Of a stretch of DNA of 64,000 nt, positions 8,531-18,218 are shown piece after piece (the stretch's first letter is position 1; every line of letters starts with the position of its first letter). Source of the DNA: ZC4RG29 sp964521255 (GTDB taxonomy: Bacteria; Bacteroidota; Bacteroidia; Cytophagales; Cyclobacteriaceae); NCBI GenBank assembly GCA_964521255.1, contig CAZFRM010000007.1:1-64000 (forward strand), written 5' to 3'. A program made the translations under genes and the position numbers. Under the pieces are notes generated by a model that made no database searches, was not told where the DNA came from, and saw nothing but the letters and a program-made list of their open reading frames with translations.

Positions 8531-8618
8531 AATGTCGTTGAATTAAGCATTATTTTTATCTGGCCTCACCCAACCTCTCCGAAGGAGAGGAGTTTATGGA
8601 GCTTAATTCAACGACATT
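8531..8618. repeat. inverted-repeat element A: 18-bp site-specific arms around a GGCCTCAC core
   Basis: Perfect arms 8531-8548 (AATGTCGTTGAATTAAGC) and 8601-8618 enclose a core with TGGCCTCACC and the hairpin CCTCTCCGAAGGAGAGG (8574-8590). A second, outer inverted pair CAATTAGCCAATG (8522-8534 and 8632-8644) overlaps the arms. The core matches element B at 10546-10638 while the arms do not. The transcript would fold into a long nested hairpin between the dipeptidase and protease genes. The rest of this 339-base gap holds only an uncertain 32-codon frame. Confidence 0.8.
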
Positions 8619-8729
8619 GCATTGAAACCCTCATTGGCTAATTGACAACATCGGCCAATTATATTTGCCGGTCACGCAATAATTACCCCATTATTACGAT
8701 TTTTCTTGTAGATTATAAAGGCACAACAT

Positions 8730-8828
8730 TTGTTTAAAGTGATTACTTTTGTGGTGTTGCTTTTGAACAATTCCTCCTGCAAGGCAAATTCAACACAAGC
8801 TTTTAAACCTATGGGCAGGAACGTCTAA
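8730..8828 (+). CDS. possible 32-residue lipoprotein-like peptide
   Basis: A TTG-initiated frame of 32 codons encoding a hydrophobic stretch (MFKVITFVVLLL) followed by NNSSCKAN, which looks like a signal sequence with a cysteine. It ends 11 bases before the protease start. It could be a tiny lipoprotein, a leader peptide, the degraded start of a lost gene, or chance. Weak support: non-ATG start, no homolog recalled. Confidence 0.2.
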   Translation: MFKVITFVVLLLNNSSCKANSTQAFKPMGRNV

Positions 8829-8839
8829 ACATGTTTTGA

Positions 8840-10486
8840 ATGAAGAAAATCAGTATCTACTTGTTGGCCATTACAATTCTGGTTACAGGCCTATCCTTCA
8901 CGAAACCCGCTGAACGCTATTTCGAAATCGCAAAGAACCTTGACATTTTTGCTTCTCTTTTCAAAGAGGTCAATGCATTATATGTTGATGAAGTAAATCC
9001 CAATAAACTGGTACGCACGGGAATTGACGCCATGCTCAATTCGCTTGATCCGTATACCAACTATATTCCTGAAGATGAAGTTGAAGATTTCCGTACACTT
9101 AACACCGGTCAGTATGGTGGCATCGGAGCAGTAACGCGTGATGTACGCAATCATACTATTGTGACTATGATCATGGAAGGATATGCTGCACAAAAAGGTG
9201 GATTGAAGATTGGAGACGAGATTACAAAAATTGATGATATAAGCCTTTCTAAAATTACGCGCAGTGAAACCTCTCACCTGATGAAAGGACAAATCGGTAC
9301 ACCTGTTCGCCTCACAGTGAAACGTTATGGATCAGAAACTCCCATCGAGTTAACGTTCAAAAGAGAAAAAATAAAAGTCAGCAATGTTCCGTATTTCGGA
9401 ATGGTGTCCAGTGATGTTGGTTACATTCAACTTTCAGACTTTACGCCTGATGCCAGCAAAGAAGTTCGTATTGCACTGGTCTCACTAAAAGAGCAAGGCG
9501 CTAAAAGTATCATACTCGATTTGCGTGGCAACCCCGGCGGACTGTTAATGGAAGCCGTGAACGTTACTAACTTATTTATTCCGAAGGGCCATAGGGTAGT
9601 TAGCACAAAAGGAAAAATTCCTGAAAATAATCTAACGTATGAAACTTTAAATCATCCGGTAGATACGGAAATTCCGGTGGCTGTTCTCATCAATCGCGGA
9701 AGCGCTTCTGCATCTGAAATTGTTGCCGGCACCATTCAGGATTATGACAGAGGAATTGTTTTGGGAGAGAAGTCATTTGGTAAAGGTTTGGTACAAGTAA
9801 GCCGTCCGCTTTCATACAACTCTCAGCTTAAAGTAACCACTGCAAAATACTACACGCCCACCGGCAGATGCATCCAGGTGCTGGACTACTCTCATCGACG
9901 TGACGATGGAAGTGTTGATTCTGTTCCTGACTCATTAAAAAAAGCTTTCAAGACTACGCATGGACGGTCAGTATATGATGGTGGTGGAATTGATCCTGAT
10001 ATAAAAACAGGTTCAATTGAAATGCATCCCTTAACGCAATCACTTTACGAGCAGGGTTACATTTTTGATTACGTAACACAATACGTTTACAATCATCCGC
10101 AAGCGCCCGACGCCAAAACGTTCAGCTTGTCTGATGCTGACTACCAGGATTTTCTCACCTGGATGAAAGGCAAAAACTACAAGTTCGAATCGTACCTGGA
10201 GCGACAACTTGAAGAATTTGAAGTAGAAGCGAAAAAAGAACGGTACTATGGAGATTTGAAAGGGCAGCTCGAACAGATTCGTGCAAAAGTAAATGATAGC
10301 CGAAAGAACGAATTACTTCTCTACAAAGATCAGATCAAAATGCTCATAGAAGAAGATATTGTAGCACGTCACTACCTGGAAAAAGGAACGGTAGAAAATG
10401 GCTTCAGACACGATGATGGTGTTATTAAGGCAATTGAGGCAGTTCACAATCCAGGTCAGTATAAACAAACATTGGGTCTTCAATGA
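8840..10486 (+). CDS. S41 family carboxy-terminal processing protease (Ctp)
   Basis: 548 residues with a cleavable-looking signal peptide (first 20 residues, LLAITILVTGLSF). Order: N-terminal helical segment ALYVDEVNPNKLVRTGIDAML, a PDZ domain (about residues 95-180, GGIGAVTRD ... LKIGDEITKIDD), then the protease core with YIQLSDFTPDAS, LDLRGNPGGLL, the catalytic serine motif RGSASASEI and catalytic lysine in SFGKGLVQ, and the C-terminal helical extension. The Ser/Lys dyad spacing fits active CtpA/Prc enzymes. It would cut the C-termini of periplasmic or secreted proteins. It stands alone. Confidence 0.93.
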   Translation: MKKISIYLLAITILVTGLSFTKPAERYFEIAKNLDIFASLFKEVNALYVDEVNPNKLVRTGIDAMLNSLDPYTNYIPEDEVEDFRTLNTGQYGGIGAVTRDVRNHTIVTMIMEGYAAQKGGLKIGDEITKIDDISLSKITRSETSHLMKGQIGTPVRLTVKRYGSETPIELTFKREKIKVSNVPYFGMVSSDVGYIQLSDFTPDASKEVRIALVSLKEQGAKSIILDLRGNPGGLLMEAVNVTNLFIPKGHRVVSTKGKIPENNLTYETLNHPVDTEIPVAVLINRGSASASEIVAGTIQDYDRGIVLGEKSFGKGLVQVSRPLSYNSQLKVTTAKYYTPTGRCIQVLDYSHRRDDGSVDSVPDSLKKAFKTTHGRSVYDGGGIDPDIKTGSIEMHPLTQSLYEQGYIFDYVTQYVYNHPQAPDAKTFSLSDADYQDFLTWMKGKNYKFESYLERQLEEFEVEAKKERYYGDLKGQLEQIRAKVNDSRKNELLLYKDQIKMLIEEDIVARHYLEKGTVENGFRHDDGVIKAIEAVHNPGQYKQTLGLQ

Positions 10487-10517
10487 GTTCCTGTAGCGTT
10501 CGGTAGTTTATAATTGT

Positions 10518-10667
10518 TGTCCGACTAAAATGTAACATTCGTTTCAATCCCTTGATTTTCTTGATGCTTTTTTATTTGGCCTCACTCCTACCTCTCTCCG
10601 AAGGAGAGAGACTATGGAATCAAGAAAATCAAGGGATTATTTAGGTGTTCGTTTTTTTAGTCGGACA
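10518..10667. repeat. inverted-repeat element B: 20-bp arms around the same GGCCTCAC core, with outer arms
   Basis: Inner perfect arms 10546-10565 (starts AATCCCTTGATTTTC) and 10619-10638 enclose TTTGGCCTCACTCC and the hairpin CTCTCTCCGAAGGAGAGAG (about 10592-10610). Outer perfect 13-base arms TGTCCGACTAAAA lie at 10518-10530 and, inverted, 10655-10667. Its core is clearly related to that of element A, but both pairs of arms are different, so the inverted flanks are specific to the site. It fills the gap between the protease and the alpha/beta hydrolase genes. Confidence 0.8.
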
Positions 10668-10704
10668 CTAATAAAAAAAATTATAGGTTATCAATTTCTA
10701 TTTT

Positions 10705-11598
10705 ATGACGAGGCGAAGGAAAAGAATCCTGATTATTCTTTCGCCGTTCCTGCTACTCATGATTATTTTACACTCATGCATGACCTTTCGCATGAGTTCA
10801 AAAAAAATTGATGCCTATTTTAACGAGCAAAAGATTCACGCGCAGCAACAGAGCTACAACGTAGACTATCGTCAAATTCATTATGTATGCTCGGGTGATG
10901 AACAAAATCCCCTCGTTCTTTTTGTTCATGGATCGCCCGGCTCGCTAAGCGCTTTCATTCATTTCCTTGCCGACTCTGCCTTGCTTAAGCATTTTATGCT
11001 GATCACCACAGACCGGCCAGGTTTTGGATACAGCAATTTTGGAAACGCGGAACCTTCCATTAACAAACAGGCAGAACTGCTTATGCCTATCGTAGAAAAA
11101 TATAAAGCTAACCGGCCTGTGATCTTAGTTGGTCATTCACTGGGTGCGCCGGTTATTGCACAGATGGCAATTAACCATCCTGATTTAATTGATGGTTTGG
11201 TAATGGTAGCGGGTTCAATCGATCCTGATCTCGAACCGAATGAAGCATGGTTTCGCTTTCCTTTATCAACTCCCTTCCTGAGTTGGATATTGCCACGTTC
11301 ATTTCGTGCGTCAAATGAAGAGCTTTATAATTTCAAATCAGAATTGAATGCTATGCTTCCACATTGGTCTGAAATAAAAATTCCCATTGTTGTAGTGCAA
11401 GGTGGAAAAGACACTTTCGTTGATCCGGGTAATGCTGACTTTGCAAAGAAAATGATCGTCAACGCACCGGTTGAAATTATTTACAAAGATGACATGAATC
11501 ATTTTGTTCCGTGGTCTGATCCGGAGTTGATCGAAAGGGGAATTTTCAGGGTTACAGAATTAATGGAAATCAAAAGACATCAAATACCATCTAACTGA
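10705..11598 (+). CDS. alpha/beta hydrolase, membrane-anchored or exported
   Basis: 297 residues. A basic start (MTRRRKR) and hydrophobic stretch ending LLMIILHSC looks like a lipoprotein signal (Cys25). The hydrolase fold shows the oxyanion loop HGSPGS (75-80), the nucleophile elbow GHSLGA with Ser145, the acid Asp in QGGKDTFVDP and the His in DMNHFVPWSDP, a complete triad. It would hydrolyse an ester or similar bond in the periplasm. The substrate is unknown. An alternative longer reading frame starting at 10614 belongs to the repeat, not to this protein. Confidence 0.85.
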   Translation: MTRRRKRILIILSPFLLLMIILHSCMTFRMSSKKIDAYFNEQKIHAQQQSYNVDYRQIHYVCSGDEQNPLVLFVHGSPGSLSAFIHFLADSALLKHFMLITTDRPGFGYSNFGNAEPSINKQAELLMPIVEKYKANRPVILVGHSLGAPVIAQMAINHPDLIDGLVMVAGSIDPDLEPNEAWFRFPLSTPFLSWILPRSFRASNEELYNFKSELNAMLPHWSEIKIPIVVVQGGKDTFVDPGNADFAKKMIVNAPVEIIYKDDMNHFVPWSDPELIERGIFRVTELMEIKRHQIPSN

Positions 11599-11745
11599 AG
11601 TTTACCATTAAGGTCAGCGCACTAACACTACACTTCTCCAATATCCTGTCCATTAAAGAAATACGACTTAAGAATTGATAGCGATAGTAAGGTTAACTAT
11701 TTTACATATTAACTGATTACCGGATGATTCGCTTAAAAAAAGTCT

Positions 11746-13098
11746 ATGAAATTCATACCCGAACGAAAGAGGATACCATTTTTTACAGACATCCTTGAGT
11801 TTCCTCAAATGATAACGGATCCGCTGGGCTTTTGCCGTGATAAAGTGGACAAATATGGTGATGTGTGCTATGTGCCAATTCCAGGGTCAAAAAATTATAT
11901 GATCCACGATCCGGAGATTCTCCGTGAGATGCTGGTTACTCAATCAGGCAAATTCAGAAAGAGTCGCCTCTATCGCGCGATGCGCAATTTCCTGGGCGAT
12001 GGTCTTCTCACCAGCGACGGCAGCTATCACAGTCAGCAACGAAAACTTGCCGCACCAGCATTTCACAAACAGCGCATCCAGGAGTATGCGCGGACGATGG
12101 TGACATGTACGTTGGATGAAATAAAGCACTGGAAGAATAACGATACCATAAATATTTCTCAGGCGATGACAAATATCGCACTCCAAATTGTAACCAAAAC
12201 ATTATTCAACTCTCAACTGGATTCCGAACGTGTTGAGCAAATAAGTAACAGGATGAGGATCTTACTTGATACGGCAGGTGAGATCTTTAAAAATCCGATC
12301 TATCTTTTGTGTCTTGAAAAAGGCATTAGGATATCCGTTGTAGACAGGATTCATACCCTAAGAAAGGAGATTGATAAAGAGATTTTTCAAATCGTATCAT
12401 CCTACAGAAAGAATGGCGATGAGGACAGAGGAGATCTTCTTTCAATGCTAATTCAAGCTAAAGATGAGGAAACCGGAATTGGAATGACTGACACGCAGAT
12501 CAGGGATGAAGTGATGACCATGTTCCTGGCCGGGCATGAGACAACGGCCACAGCCTTATCGTGGACGTGGTATTTTTTGGGAAGGCATCCTGAAGTGCAT
12601 CAATCTTTTTATGCTGAAATAAAGGAGAAGATAGGAACCAGGATTCCTTCAGCTGACGATTATCAATCCCTGAACATAACAAAAAATATTTTCAAGGAGA
12701 CGTTGCGCCTGTACCCTCCTGCATGGACGATTGCGAGAGAGGTGATCGAAGATGTTGAGATACAAGGTTATCATTTTCCGAAGGATAGCGCACTGGCTAC
12801 TGTTATTTTCCTGGTACATCGGGATAAAAGATACTTTGACAATCCGGACGACTTCATTCCTCAGCGTTGGGAAGATGACAAAATAAAGAACCTGCCTAAA
12901 TATGCTTACTTTCCATTTGGTGGAGGGAACAGGATGTGTATTGGCGAGGGGTTTGCATGGATGGAAGGTATTATGATACTCTCAACCATCGCGTCACAAT
13001 TTTATCTGGAGTTGCCACCAGGTTTCACAACGACAATAAAAGCTGCATTTACCTTGAGACCAAAAGATTCAATATTGATGAAAATTAAAAAACTTTGA
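11746..13098 (+). CDS. cytochrome P450
   Basis: 450 residues, full length. The I-helix oxygen-activation motif AGHETT is at 262-267, the K-helix ExxR is ETLR at 318-321, and the haem-binding loop FGGGNRMCIG puts the thiolate ligand at Cys398. The sequence most resembles the soluble bacterial CYP102/CYP4-like fatty-acid and terpenoid hydroxylases. There is no membrane anchor, so it is cytoplasmic and needs separate redox partners; a ferredoxin and a ferredoxin-NADP reductase occur at 46.4-47.8 kb, which could serve but are not linked. Substrate unknown. Confidence 0.92.
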   Translation: MKFIPERKRIPFFTDILEFPQMITDPLGFCRDKVDKYGDVCYVPIPGSKNYMIHDPEILREMLVTQSGKFRKSRLYRAMRNFLGDGLLTSDGSYHSQQRKLAAPAFHKQRIQEYARTMVTCTLDEIKHWKNNDTINISQAMTNIALQIVTKTLFNSQLDSERVEQISNRMRILLDTAGEIFKNPIYLLCLEKGIRISVVDRIHTLRKEIDKEIFQIVSSYRKNGDEDRGDLLSMLIQAKDEETGIGMTDTQIRDEVMTMFLAGHETTATALSWTWYFLGRHPEVHQSFYAEIKEKIGTRIPSADDYQSLNITKNIFKETLRLYPPAWTIAREVIEDVEIQGYHFPKDSALATVIFLVHRDKRYFDNPDDFIPQRWEDDKIKNLPKYAYFPFGGGNRMCIGEGFAWMEGIMILSTIASQFYLELPPGFTTTIKAAFTLRPKDSILMKIKKL

Positions 13099-13193
13099 CA
13101 ACGTTACTATTGCATCACTTCCCCATCAGGTAAAAGTAGCAGTTAAACGTTAAGAGTGTTTTGTATTAACGTTTAACTGCTAAGATCAATTCT

Positions 13194-15377
13194 CTATTTC
13201 ACTACAAAGACTCCTTCAACACCCTGGCTTGCTCCCAACTCCGCACTTCTCTTCCCTGGCAAAGACCCTCCAACATTGATTTTAAATTCGCCAGGTTCAA
13301 GCACACTTTCACCTTTGTTATTTACCAACATCATCATGGAAGGCGTAATAGTGAACTTCACTGTAGTTGATTCACCGGGTTTCAAACTAATGCGTTTAAA
13401 ATCTTTCAGTGAGTATAACGGTGTGCGAGTTGAGCCTTGAACATCAGTAATGTATAATTGTGCAATTTCATCACCGGCGATCGATCCCGAATTAGTTACC
13501 GTAACTTCTGCGTCAACACTTTGATTTTTCTTTAGCCTGGATGCTGATAATTTCAGATTTGAATAATCAAACTTTGCATAACTTAATCCAAAACCGAAGG
13601 GATACATTGGTTCGGCAGTCATGTAACGATACGTTCTTCCAACCATTGAATAATCATCATAGGGAGGAAGTTGTTCCAATGATTTAGGAAATGTAATAGG
13701 AAGTTTTCCTGACGGAGATCGTTTTCCGAAAATTACATCCGCTACTGCATTACCTCCTTCTTCACCCGGATACCAGATCAGCAACACAGCATCAGCAAGT
13801 TCATGTACTTCACTTAAGTTCATTGGGCTGCCGCCGGTAACTACTGCAATGACCGGGTTTTTGTTTCCTTCTTTAAGTTTTTTCAGAAACTCAATTTGAT
13901 TCTTTGGAATGTTGTAGTCAAGCCTGTCACCGAAATGAGGAGAAGAAATAGACTCTCCTTCTTCACCTTCAATCAAACCGGAAATTCCCATTACCACGAT
14001 CGTGGCATTTGCCTGCTTCGCATCACCGGTAGTCCAGTCAATACTATTTACATTCTCACGATCCAGCAGGAATCCCATCTTGTATTGCAACTGGCTGCCG
14101 GGTTGAATGGCTCCCGATACTCCCTCAAGAATTGTCACTATGTTGTTATTTACGCCATAATAATTTCCAATCAGTGCGTCTATATTTCCGGCATTTGGTC
14201 CTGTTACATAATAATAGGGAAGATCATTTTTCAAAGGGAGTGCACCATTATTCTTCAGCATTACGATAGACTTACCGGCAACCTCTCTCGCAAGTTCACG
14301 ATGACTGCCACTATTAATAACATCCGTTGCTATTGCGTCATAGGGATTTTTTCCCTGCGGATCAAACAAGCCTAACTTGAAACGGGTCTTTAATAAATTG
14401 GTTAACGCCGCATCAACTTCTTTTTCAGTCACCAGGCCTTGTTTCACTGCTTCAATAAGATTTGGATTGTAAGTACTGCCGCAATTTAGATTCACACCTC
14501 GTTTAAGTGCAAGCGCCGCAGATTCAACTGCATTCGCAGTAACTTTATGGCCGGCATGAAAATCAACCAATGCCCAGCAATCTGAAACGATATGACCTTT
14601 GAATCCCCACTTCTGACGGAGCATTGTATTAAGTAAATATTCATTTCCACAGCAAGGCTCTCCGTTAGTCCGGTTATAAGCGCACATTACTGATTCCACT
14701 CCTGCATCTACTAATGATTTAAATGCGGGAAGATAAGTCTCATGCATATCTTTCAACGAAGCCTGCGCATCAAATTCGTGTCTTAGTCTTTCCGGTCCGC
14801 TGTGAACTGCGTAATGTTTTGCGCAAGCTGCGGCTTTGAGATAATCAGGATTGTTGCCCTGTAAACCTTTTACATAAGCCACTCCAAGTCGTGATGTCAA
14901 ATAGGGATCTTCACCATACGTTTCCTGTCCCCTGCCCCATCGCGGATCGCGAAAGATATTAATATTCGGTGTCCAGAAAGTGAGGCCTGCGTATTGTCTG
15001 TGGTATCCTTTGGCAATGGAAGCGTTATACATCGCCCGGGCTTCATCAGAAATGGCCGAAGAGATTCTGAACATAAGTTCTTCATCAAACGTAGCGGCCA
15101 TGCCAATAGCCTGAGGGAAAATAGTGGCTACTCCTGAACGTGCTACCCCATGAAGACTTTCATTCCACCAGTTGTACGCCGGAATGTTTAACCTGGGAAT
15201 GGCAGGTGCGTTGTACATCATTTGTCCAACCTTCTCTTCCAGTGTTAGTTTGGAAACAAGATCACGTGCCCGTTCATCAATTGTCTTAGCAGGATCGAGG
15301 TAGATATTCTGTTGAGCACATACGGAAAGAGTAAGCGTCAACAGTAATGCAACTAAGGATAAGATAAAATTTCTCAT
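13194..15377 (-). CDS. glycoside hydrolase family 3 beta-glycosidase (beta-xylosidase-like)
   Basis: 727 residues with a signal peptide (first about 21 residues, to CAQQ). The N-terminal (alpha/beta)8 domain has WWNESLHGVAR and ATIFPQAIG, hallmarks of the xylosidase/arabinosidase branch of GH3, and the nucleophile Asp266 in GHIVSDCWAL. The alpha/beta sandwich (about 370-580) and the C-terminal fibronectin III-like domain with VTNSGSIAGDEIAQLYI follow. It would remove non-reducing beta-linked xylose or glucose units from oligosaccharides in the periplasm. It lies 3 bases after a GH88 gene in the same operon. Confidence 0.92.
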   Translation of the reverse strand: MRNFILSLVALLLTLTLSVCAQQNIYLDPAKTIDERARDLVSKLTLEEKVGQMMYNAPAIPRLNIPAYNWWNESLHGVARSGVATIFPQAIGMAATFDEELMFRISSAISDEARAMYNASIAKGYHRQYAGLTFWTPNINIFRDPRWGRGQETYGEDPYLTSRLGVAYVKGLQGNNPDYLKAAACAKHYAVHSGPERLRHEFDAQASLKDMHETYLPAFKSLVDAGVESVMCAYNRTNGEPCCGNEYLLNTMLRQKWGFKGHIVSDCWALVDFHAGHKVTANAVESAALALKRGVNLNCGSTYNPNLIEAVKQGLVTEKEVDAALTNLLKTRFKLGLFDPQGKNPYDAIATDVINSGSHRELAREVAGKSIVMLKNNGALPLKNDLPYYYVTGPNAGNIDALIGNYYGVNNNIVTILEGVSGAIQPGSQLQYKMGFLLDRENVNSIDWTTGDAKQANATIVVMGISGLIEGEEGESISSPHFGDRLDYNIPKNQIEFLKKLKEGNKNPVIAVVTGGSPMNLSEVHELADAVLLIWYPGEEGGNAVADVIFGKRSPSGKLPITFPKSLEQLPPYDDYSMVGRTYRYMTAEPMYPFGFGLSYAKFDYSNLKLSASRLKKNQSVDAEVTVTNSGSIAGDEIAQLYITDVQGSTRTPLYSLKDFKRISLKPGESTTVKFTITPSMMMLVNNKGESVLEPGEFKINVGGSLPGKRSAELGASQGVEGVFVVK

Positions 15378-15380
15378 AGG

Positions 15381-16604
15381 TTATTTACTAAGGTTTGCGG
15401 TGATATTACTTTTCAATTTTCTGTAGCGCAGTAATCCTTCAACATAATAATAATCAGCATAGCTCAGGGGAACGTCAACTTCACTTTTCTCAGGAAAATG
15501 ACCAACACTATGCTTCAGTAAAAAATTATTATTCTCACCCAACGCCGCGCGATATTCACTTTTACTAAGGTTCAATAAAATCTTTTCTGCAGTATCGAAA
15601 TAATTCTTGCTGGCAGCATCCGGGGTTAAGGTGCTTAATTCCAAAAGTGCCGATGCCATGATGGCGCCAGCGGAAGCATCACGCTTTGCATTAGGAATGT
15701 TACTCACATTAAAATCCCAATACGGAATTTTATCAGGAGGAAGATGTTGATGGGTCAATAAAAAATTTGCAATCTTTTCCGCCTGATCAAGGTATCGCTT
15801 AAACCCTGTTTCACGATAGGCCATCACATAACCGTAAAGTCCCCAGGCCTGTCCTCTTGCCCAGGCAGATTCATCTTTATAACCCTGTGCTGTTCTTTTC
15901 TTTAATACTTTTCCGGTTTGTACATCATACTCTACAACATGATAACTGCTACCCTTTTCTCTGAAATGATTGGCAAGCGTTTTATCCGCATGAGCAATGG
16001 CTACATTGAAAAAAGTTGTATCACCGGTTTGCTTTGCTGCCCAGAACAGTAGCTCAAGGTTCATCATGTTATCGATGATTACAAGAAAGGGCTTCGTCAT
16101 ATTGGTTCGATCTCCCCATGACCGGATACAGCCAACCTTTGGCTCAAATCTTTTGACCAGGGATTGTGCAGAAGTGAGCAACACCGGGATGTAACTCGTA
16201 TCGCCTGTTATTCTCAATCCATTGCCATAGCTGCAATACATTTTGAATCCCAAATCATGATCACGATCATTAAACTGCTCTTTACTAAGAGCCTCGGTAC
16301 GCACCTTGGCTGTCTCCAAAAGAAGCGGATCGCCCGAATACTCGGAGAGATACCACAAGCTTCCCGGAAAAAATCCGGTAGTCCACCACCAGGATTGAAC
16401 CCTCCATAATGAGCTATCCGGTTTAGTAGACCTTGGGAAGAGTGAGTCAGGCAGAGATTTGTTCATTTCCTTATATTGTTGAATTGCCTGTTCAAGTGAT
16501 ACAACAGAAACTGCCATCAGGTCATTTGATTTATCTTCCCGGGTGTTGCACTTACAGAAGAGAAATAATAATCCAATACCAAGAATAAATCTCCACATTG
16601 TCAA
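15381..16604 (-). CDS. glycoside hydrolase family 88, unsaturated glucuronyl hydrolase-like lipoprotein
   Basis: 407 residues. The start is a lipoprotein signal with FLFCKC. GH88 features are WWWTTGFFPGSLWYL, the HDLGF segment (His116-Asp117), Asp178 in IIDNMMNLELL, and ESAWARGQAWGLYGY. In GH88, two aspartates hydrate the vinyl-ether of 4,5-unsaturated uronic acids released by polysaccharide lyases. Here it would act on lyase products of pectin, glycosaminoglycan or glucuronoxylan-like glycans in the periplasm. It is the first gene of a two-gene operon with the GH3 enzyme. Confidence 0.9.
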   Translation of the reverse strand: MTMWRFILGIGLLFLFCKCNTREDKSNDLMAVSVVSLEQAIQQYKEMNKSLPDSLFPRSTKPDSSLWRVQSWWWTTGFFPGSLWYLSEYSGDPLLLETAKVRTEALSKEQFNDRDHDLGFKMYCSYGNGLRITGDTSYIPVLLTSAQSLVKRFEPKVGCIRSWGDRTNMTKPFLVIIDNMMNLELLFWAAKQTGDTTFFNVAIAHADKTLANHFREKGSSYHVVEYDVQTGKVLKKRTAQGYKDESAWARGQAWGLYGYVMAYRETGFKRYLDQAEKIANFLLTHQHLPPDKIPYWDFNVSNIPNAKRDASAGAIMASALLELSTLTPDAASKNYFDTAEKILLNLSKSEYRAALGENNNFLLKHSVGHFPEKSEVDVPLSYADYYYVEGLLRYRKLKSNITANLSK

Positions 16605-16900
16605 CTTAAAGAAATTTTATTAAACGTTCTGACTTTACTATGAACTTCCAATTTATACAATAAAGACGAATTTTATAACGTCTAAGGCCCGCATATAACA
16701 TTAATACTATCCCTGCCACACTAAAGCAACAGTTTTAGATGATAATACAAAGAAGTTTTTTAATCTTTAGGAATCGCTTTACATTCGAAATAACAAAATG
16801 AGACATATAGGGTGCTCAAAAACTATTGAGAGGATGGTTGCCGCCAGAATCCGGTTTTTTATTACCCTCGATAATTACAAAACCAAATCTATACGTTTTT

Positions 16901-18154
16901 ATGCCTGTGATTAATGCGCCCTCTGCCTCTACGGAACAAAAGTTTAATACTAACCAGTCCTACCTCCTTCCATTCATTCTTGTAACCAGTTTATTTTTTC
17001 TTTGGGGACTGGCTAATATTTTGAACTCTGCATTGATAGCGCATTTTCAACCGGTATTCGAAATCAGTCGGGCACAGGCGCTATTAGTAGAAACTGCCTT
17101 TTATTTAGGGTATTTCACTATTGCCCTACCTGCCGGATTGTTTATGGAAAAGTTCAGTTATAAAAAAGGAATTTTGCTCGGCTTGATTCTCTATGCAGCA
17201 GGTGCATTTCTTTTTATTCCTGCGGCGAAATTGCTAACCTTTGGATTCTTCCTCGTGGCGCTTTACGTAATTGCAAGCGGACTTGCTTTTCTGGAAACGG
17301 CGGCTAATCCGTATGTGACAATTTTAGGGAAACCTCAAACAGCGGTTCAGCGTCTGAATTTTTCGCAATCCTTTAATGGCCTGGCGTTGGTTGTAGGGCC
17401 ATGGATAGCGGGTCAATTTATTTTTTCGGGCAATGAAGGAGCAATGACTTCTCTTGCAGAAAAGCAACAAGCCGCCGATGCCGTTATTTTTCCGTATGTA
17501 ATGCTGGCCTTTACAGTTTTACTGGTCGCGTTTCTTTTCTTCCTGACAAAGATGCCAGAACCTGGAAAAGGTGCTGCATTGAAATTTAATAAAGCGATCT
17601 TCAAGGAACGTCACTTGATGATGGCGGTAATTGCTCAACTGTTCTATGTAGGAGCACAAGCGGGTATTTGGGGAATTACCATAAACTATGTAACCGAACT
17701 TATTCCAGGCACCAGCAAAGAGATTGCTTCAAAAAATTATATGGCTATTGGAACATTGTTGTTTGTAGGTGGTAGATTTCTTGGAACATGGTTGATGTCT
17801 TTTATTAAGGATCATAAGCTGTTAATGGTATATGGTATAATAGCTTCATTGCTTTGCTTCATCGGAGTTTTGGCTGAAGGAAAAATTGCCGTCTATTCCA
17901 TTTTGGCAACAAACTTTTTCATGTCAATTATGTTTCCCACCATATTTGCCTTAGGGGTACGTGATCTGGGAGAAGATACAAAGCTGGGATCCTCTTTCAT
18001 TATTATGGCTATCGTTGGAGGAGCAATCCTTCCTCCCGTTATGGGTTTAATCGCAGATTCAACTGACATTCAGCTGGCCTTTATACTTCCTGCACTTTGC
18101 TTTTTGGTAGTATTCTATTATGGATGGAAAGGCTATAAAATTGCCTTGACCTGA
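16901..18154 (+). CDS. FucP/GluP-type MFS sugar permease
   Basis: With the ATG at 16901 the protein has 417 residues; an upstream TTG at 16826 would add 25 residues that do not look like part of the family. About twelve membrane helices are present. FFLWGLANILNSALIAHFQ and the AGLAFLETAANPYV-type segment with N-x-x-Q-SFNGLALVVGP are the signature of the L-fucose:H+ symporter/glucose-galactose permease family. It would import a monosaccharide across the inner membrane. It is divergent from the GH88-GH3 operon, and the 296-base gap between them must hold both promoters. Confidence 0.9.
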   Translation: MPVINAPSASTEQKFNTNQSYLLPFILVTSLFFLWGLANILNSALIAHFQPVFEISRAQALLVETAFYLGYFTIALPAGLFMEKFSYKKGILLGLILYAAGAFLFIPAAKLLTFGFFLVALYVIASGLAFLETAANPYVTILGKPQTAVQRLNFSQSFNGLALVVGPWIAGQFIFSGNEGAMTSLAEKQQAADAVIFPYVMLAFTVLLVAFLFFLTKMPEPGKGAALKFNKAIFKERHLMMAVIAQLFYVGAQAGIWGITINYVTELIPGTSKEIASKNYMAIGTLLFVGGRFLGTWLMSFIKDHKLLMVYGIIASLLCFIGVLAEGKIAVYSILATNFFMSIMFPTIFALGVRDLGEDTKLGSSFIIMAIVGGAILPPVMGLIADSTDIQLAFILPALCFLVVFYYGWKGYKIALT

Positions 18155-18182
18155 ATCATATCTTCGGGAGGTGAATACAATT

Positions 18183-18218
18183 AAAGAAGAGGCGTTTTTA
18201 TCCAACTCTTCTTTTTTT
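18183..18218 (+). terminator. Rho-independent terminator after the sugar permease
   Basis: Stem AAAGAAGAG (18183-18191) pairs with CTCTTCTTT (18206-18214), a 14-base loop lies between, and a T-run follows to 18218. It is placed 28 bases after the permease stop. Confidence 0.7.

Noticed and set aside
10614..10811. Plus-strand open frame of 65 codons
   Set aside because: It starts within inverted-repeat element B and overlaps the well-supported alpha/beta hydrolase gene in another frame.
11746..13098. Operon of the P450 with its electron donors
   Set aside because: No ferredoxin or reductase is adjacent; the FNR-ferredoxin genes at 46.4-47.8 kb are too far to call them dedicated partners.
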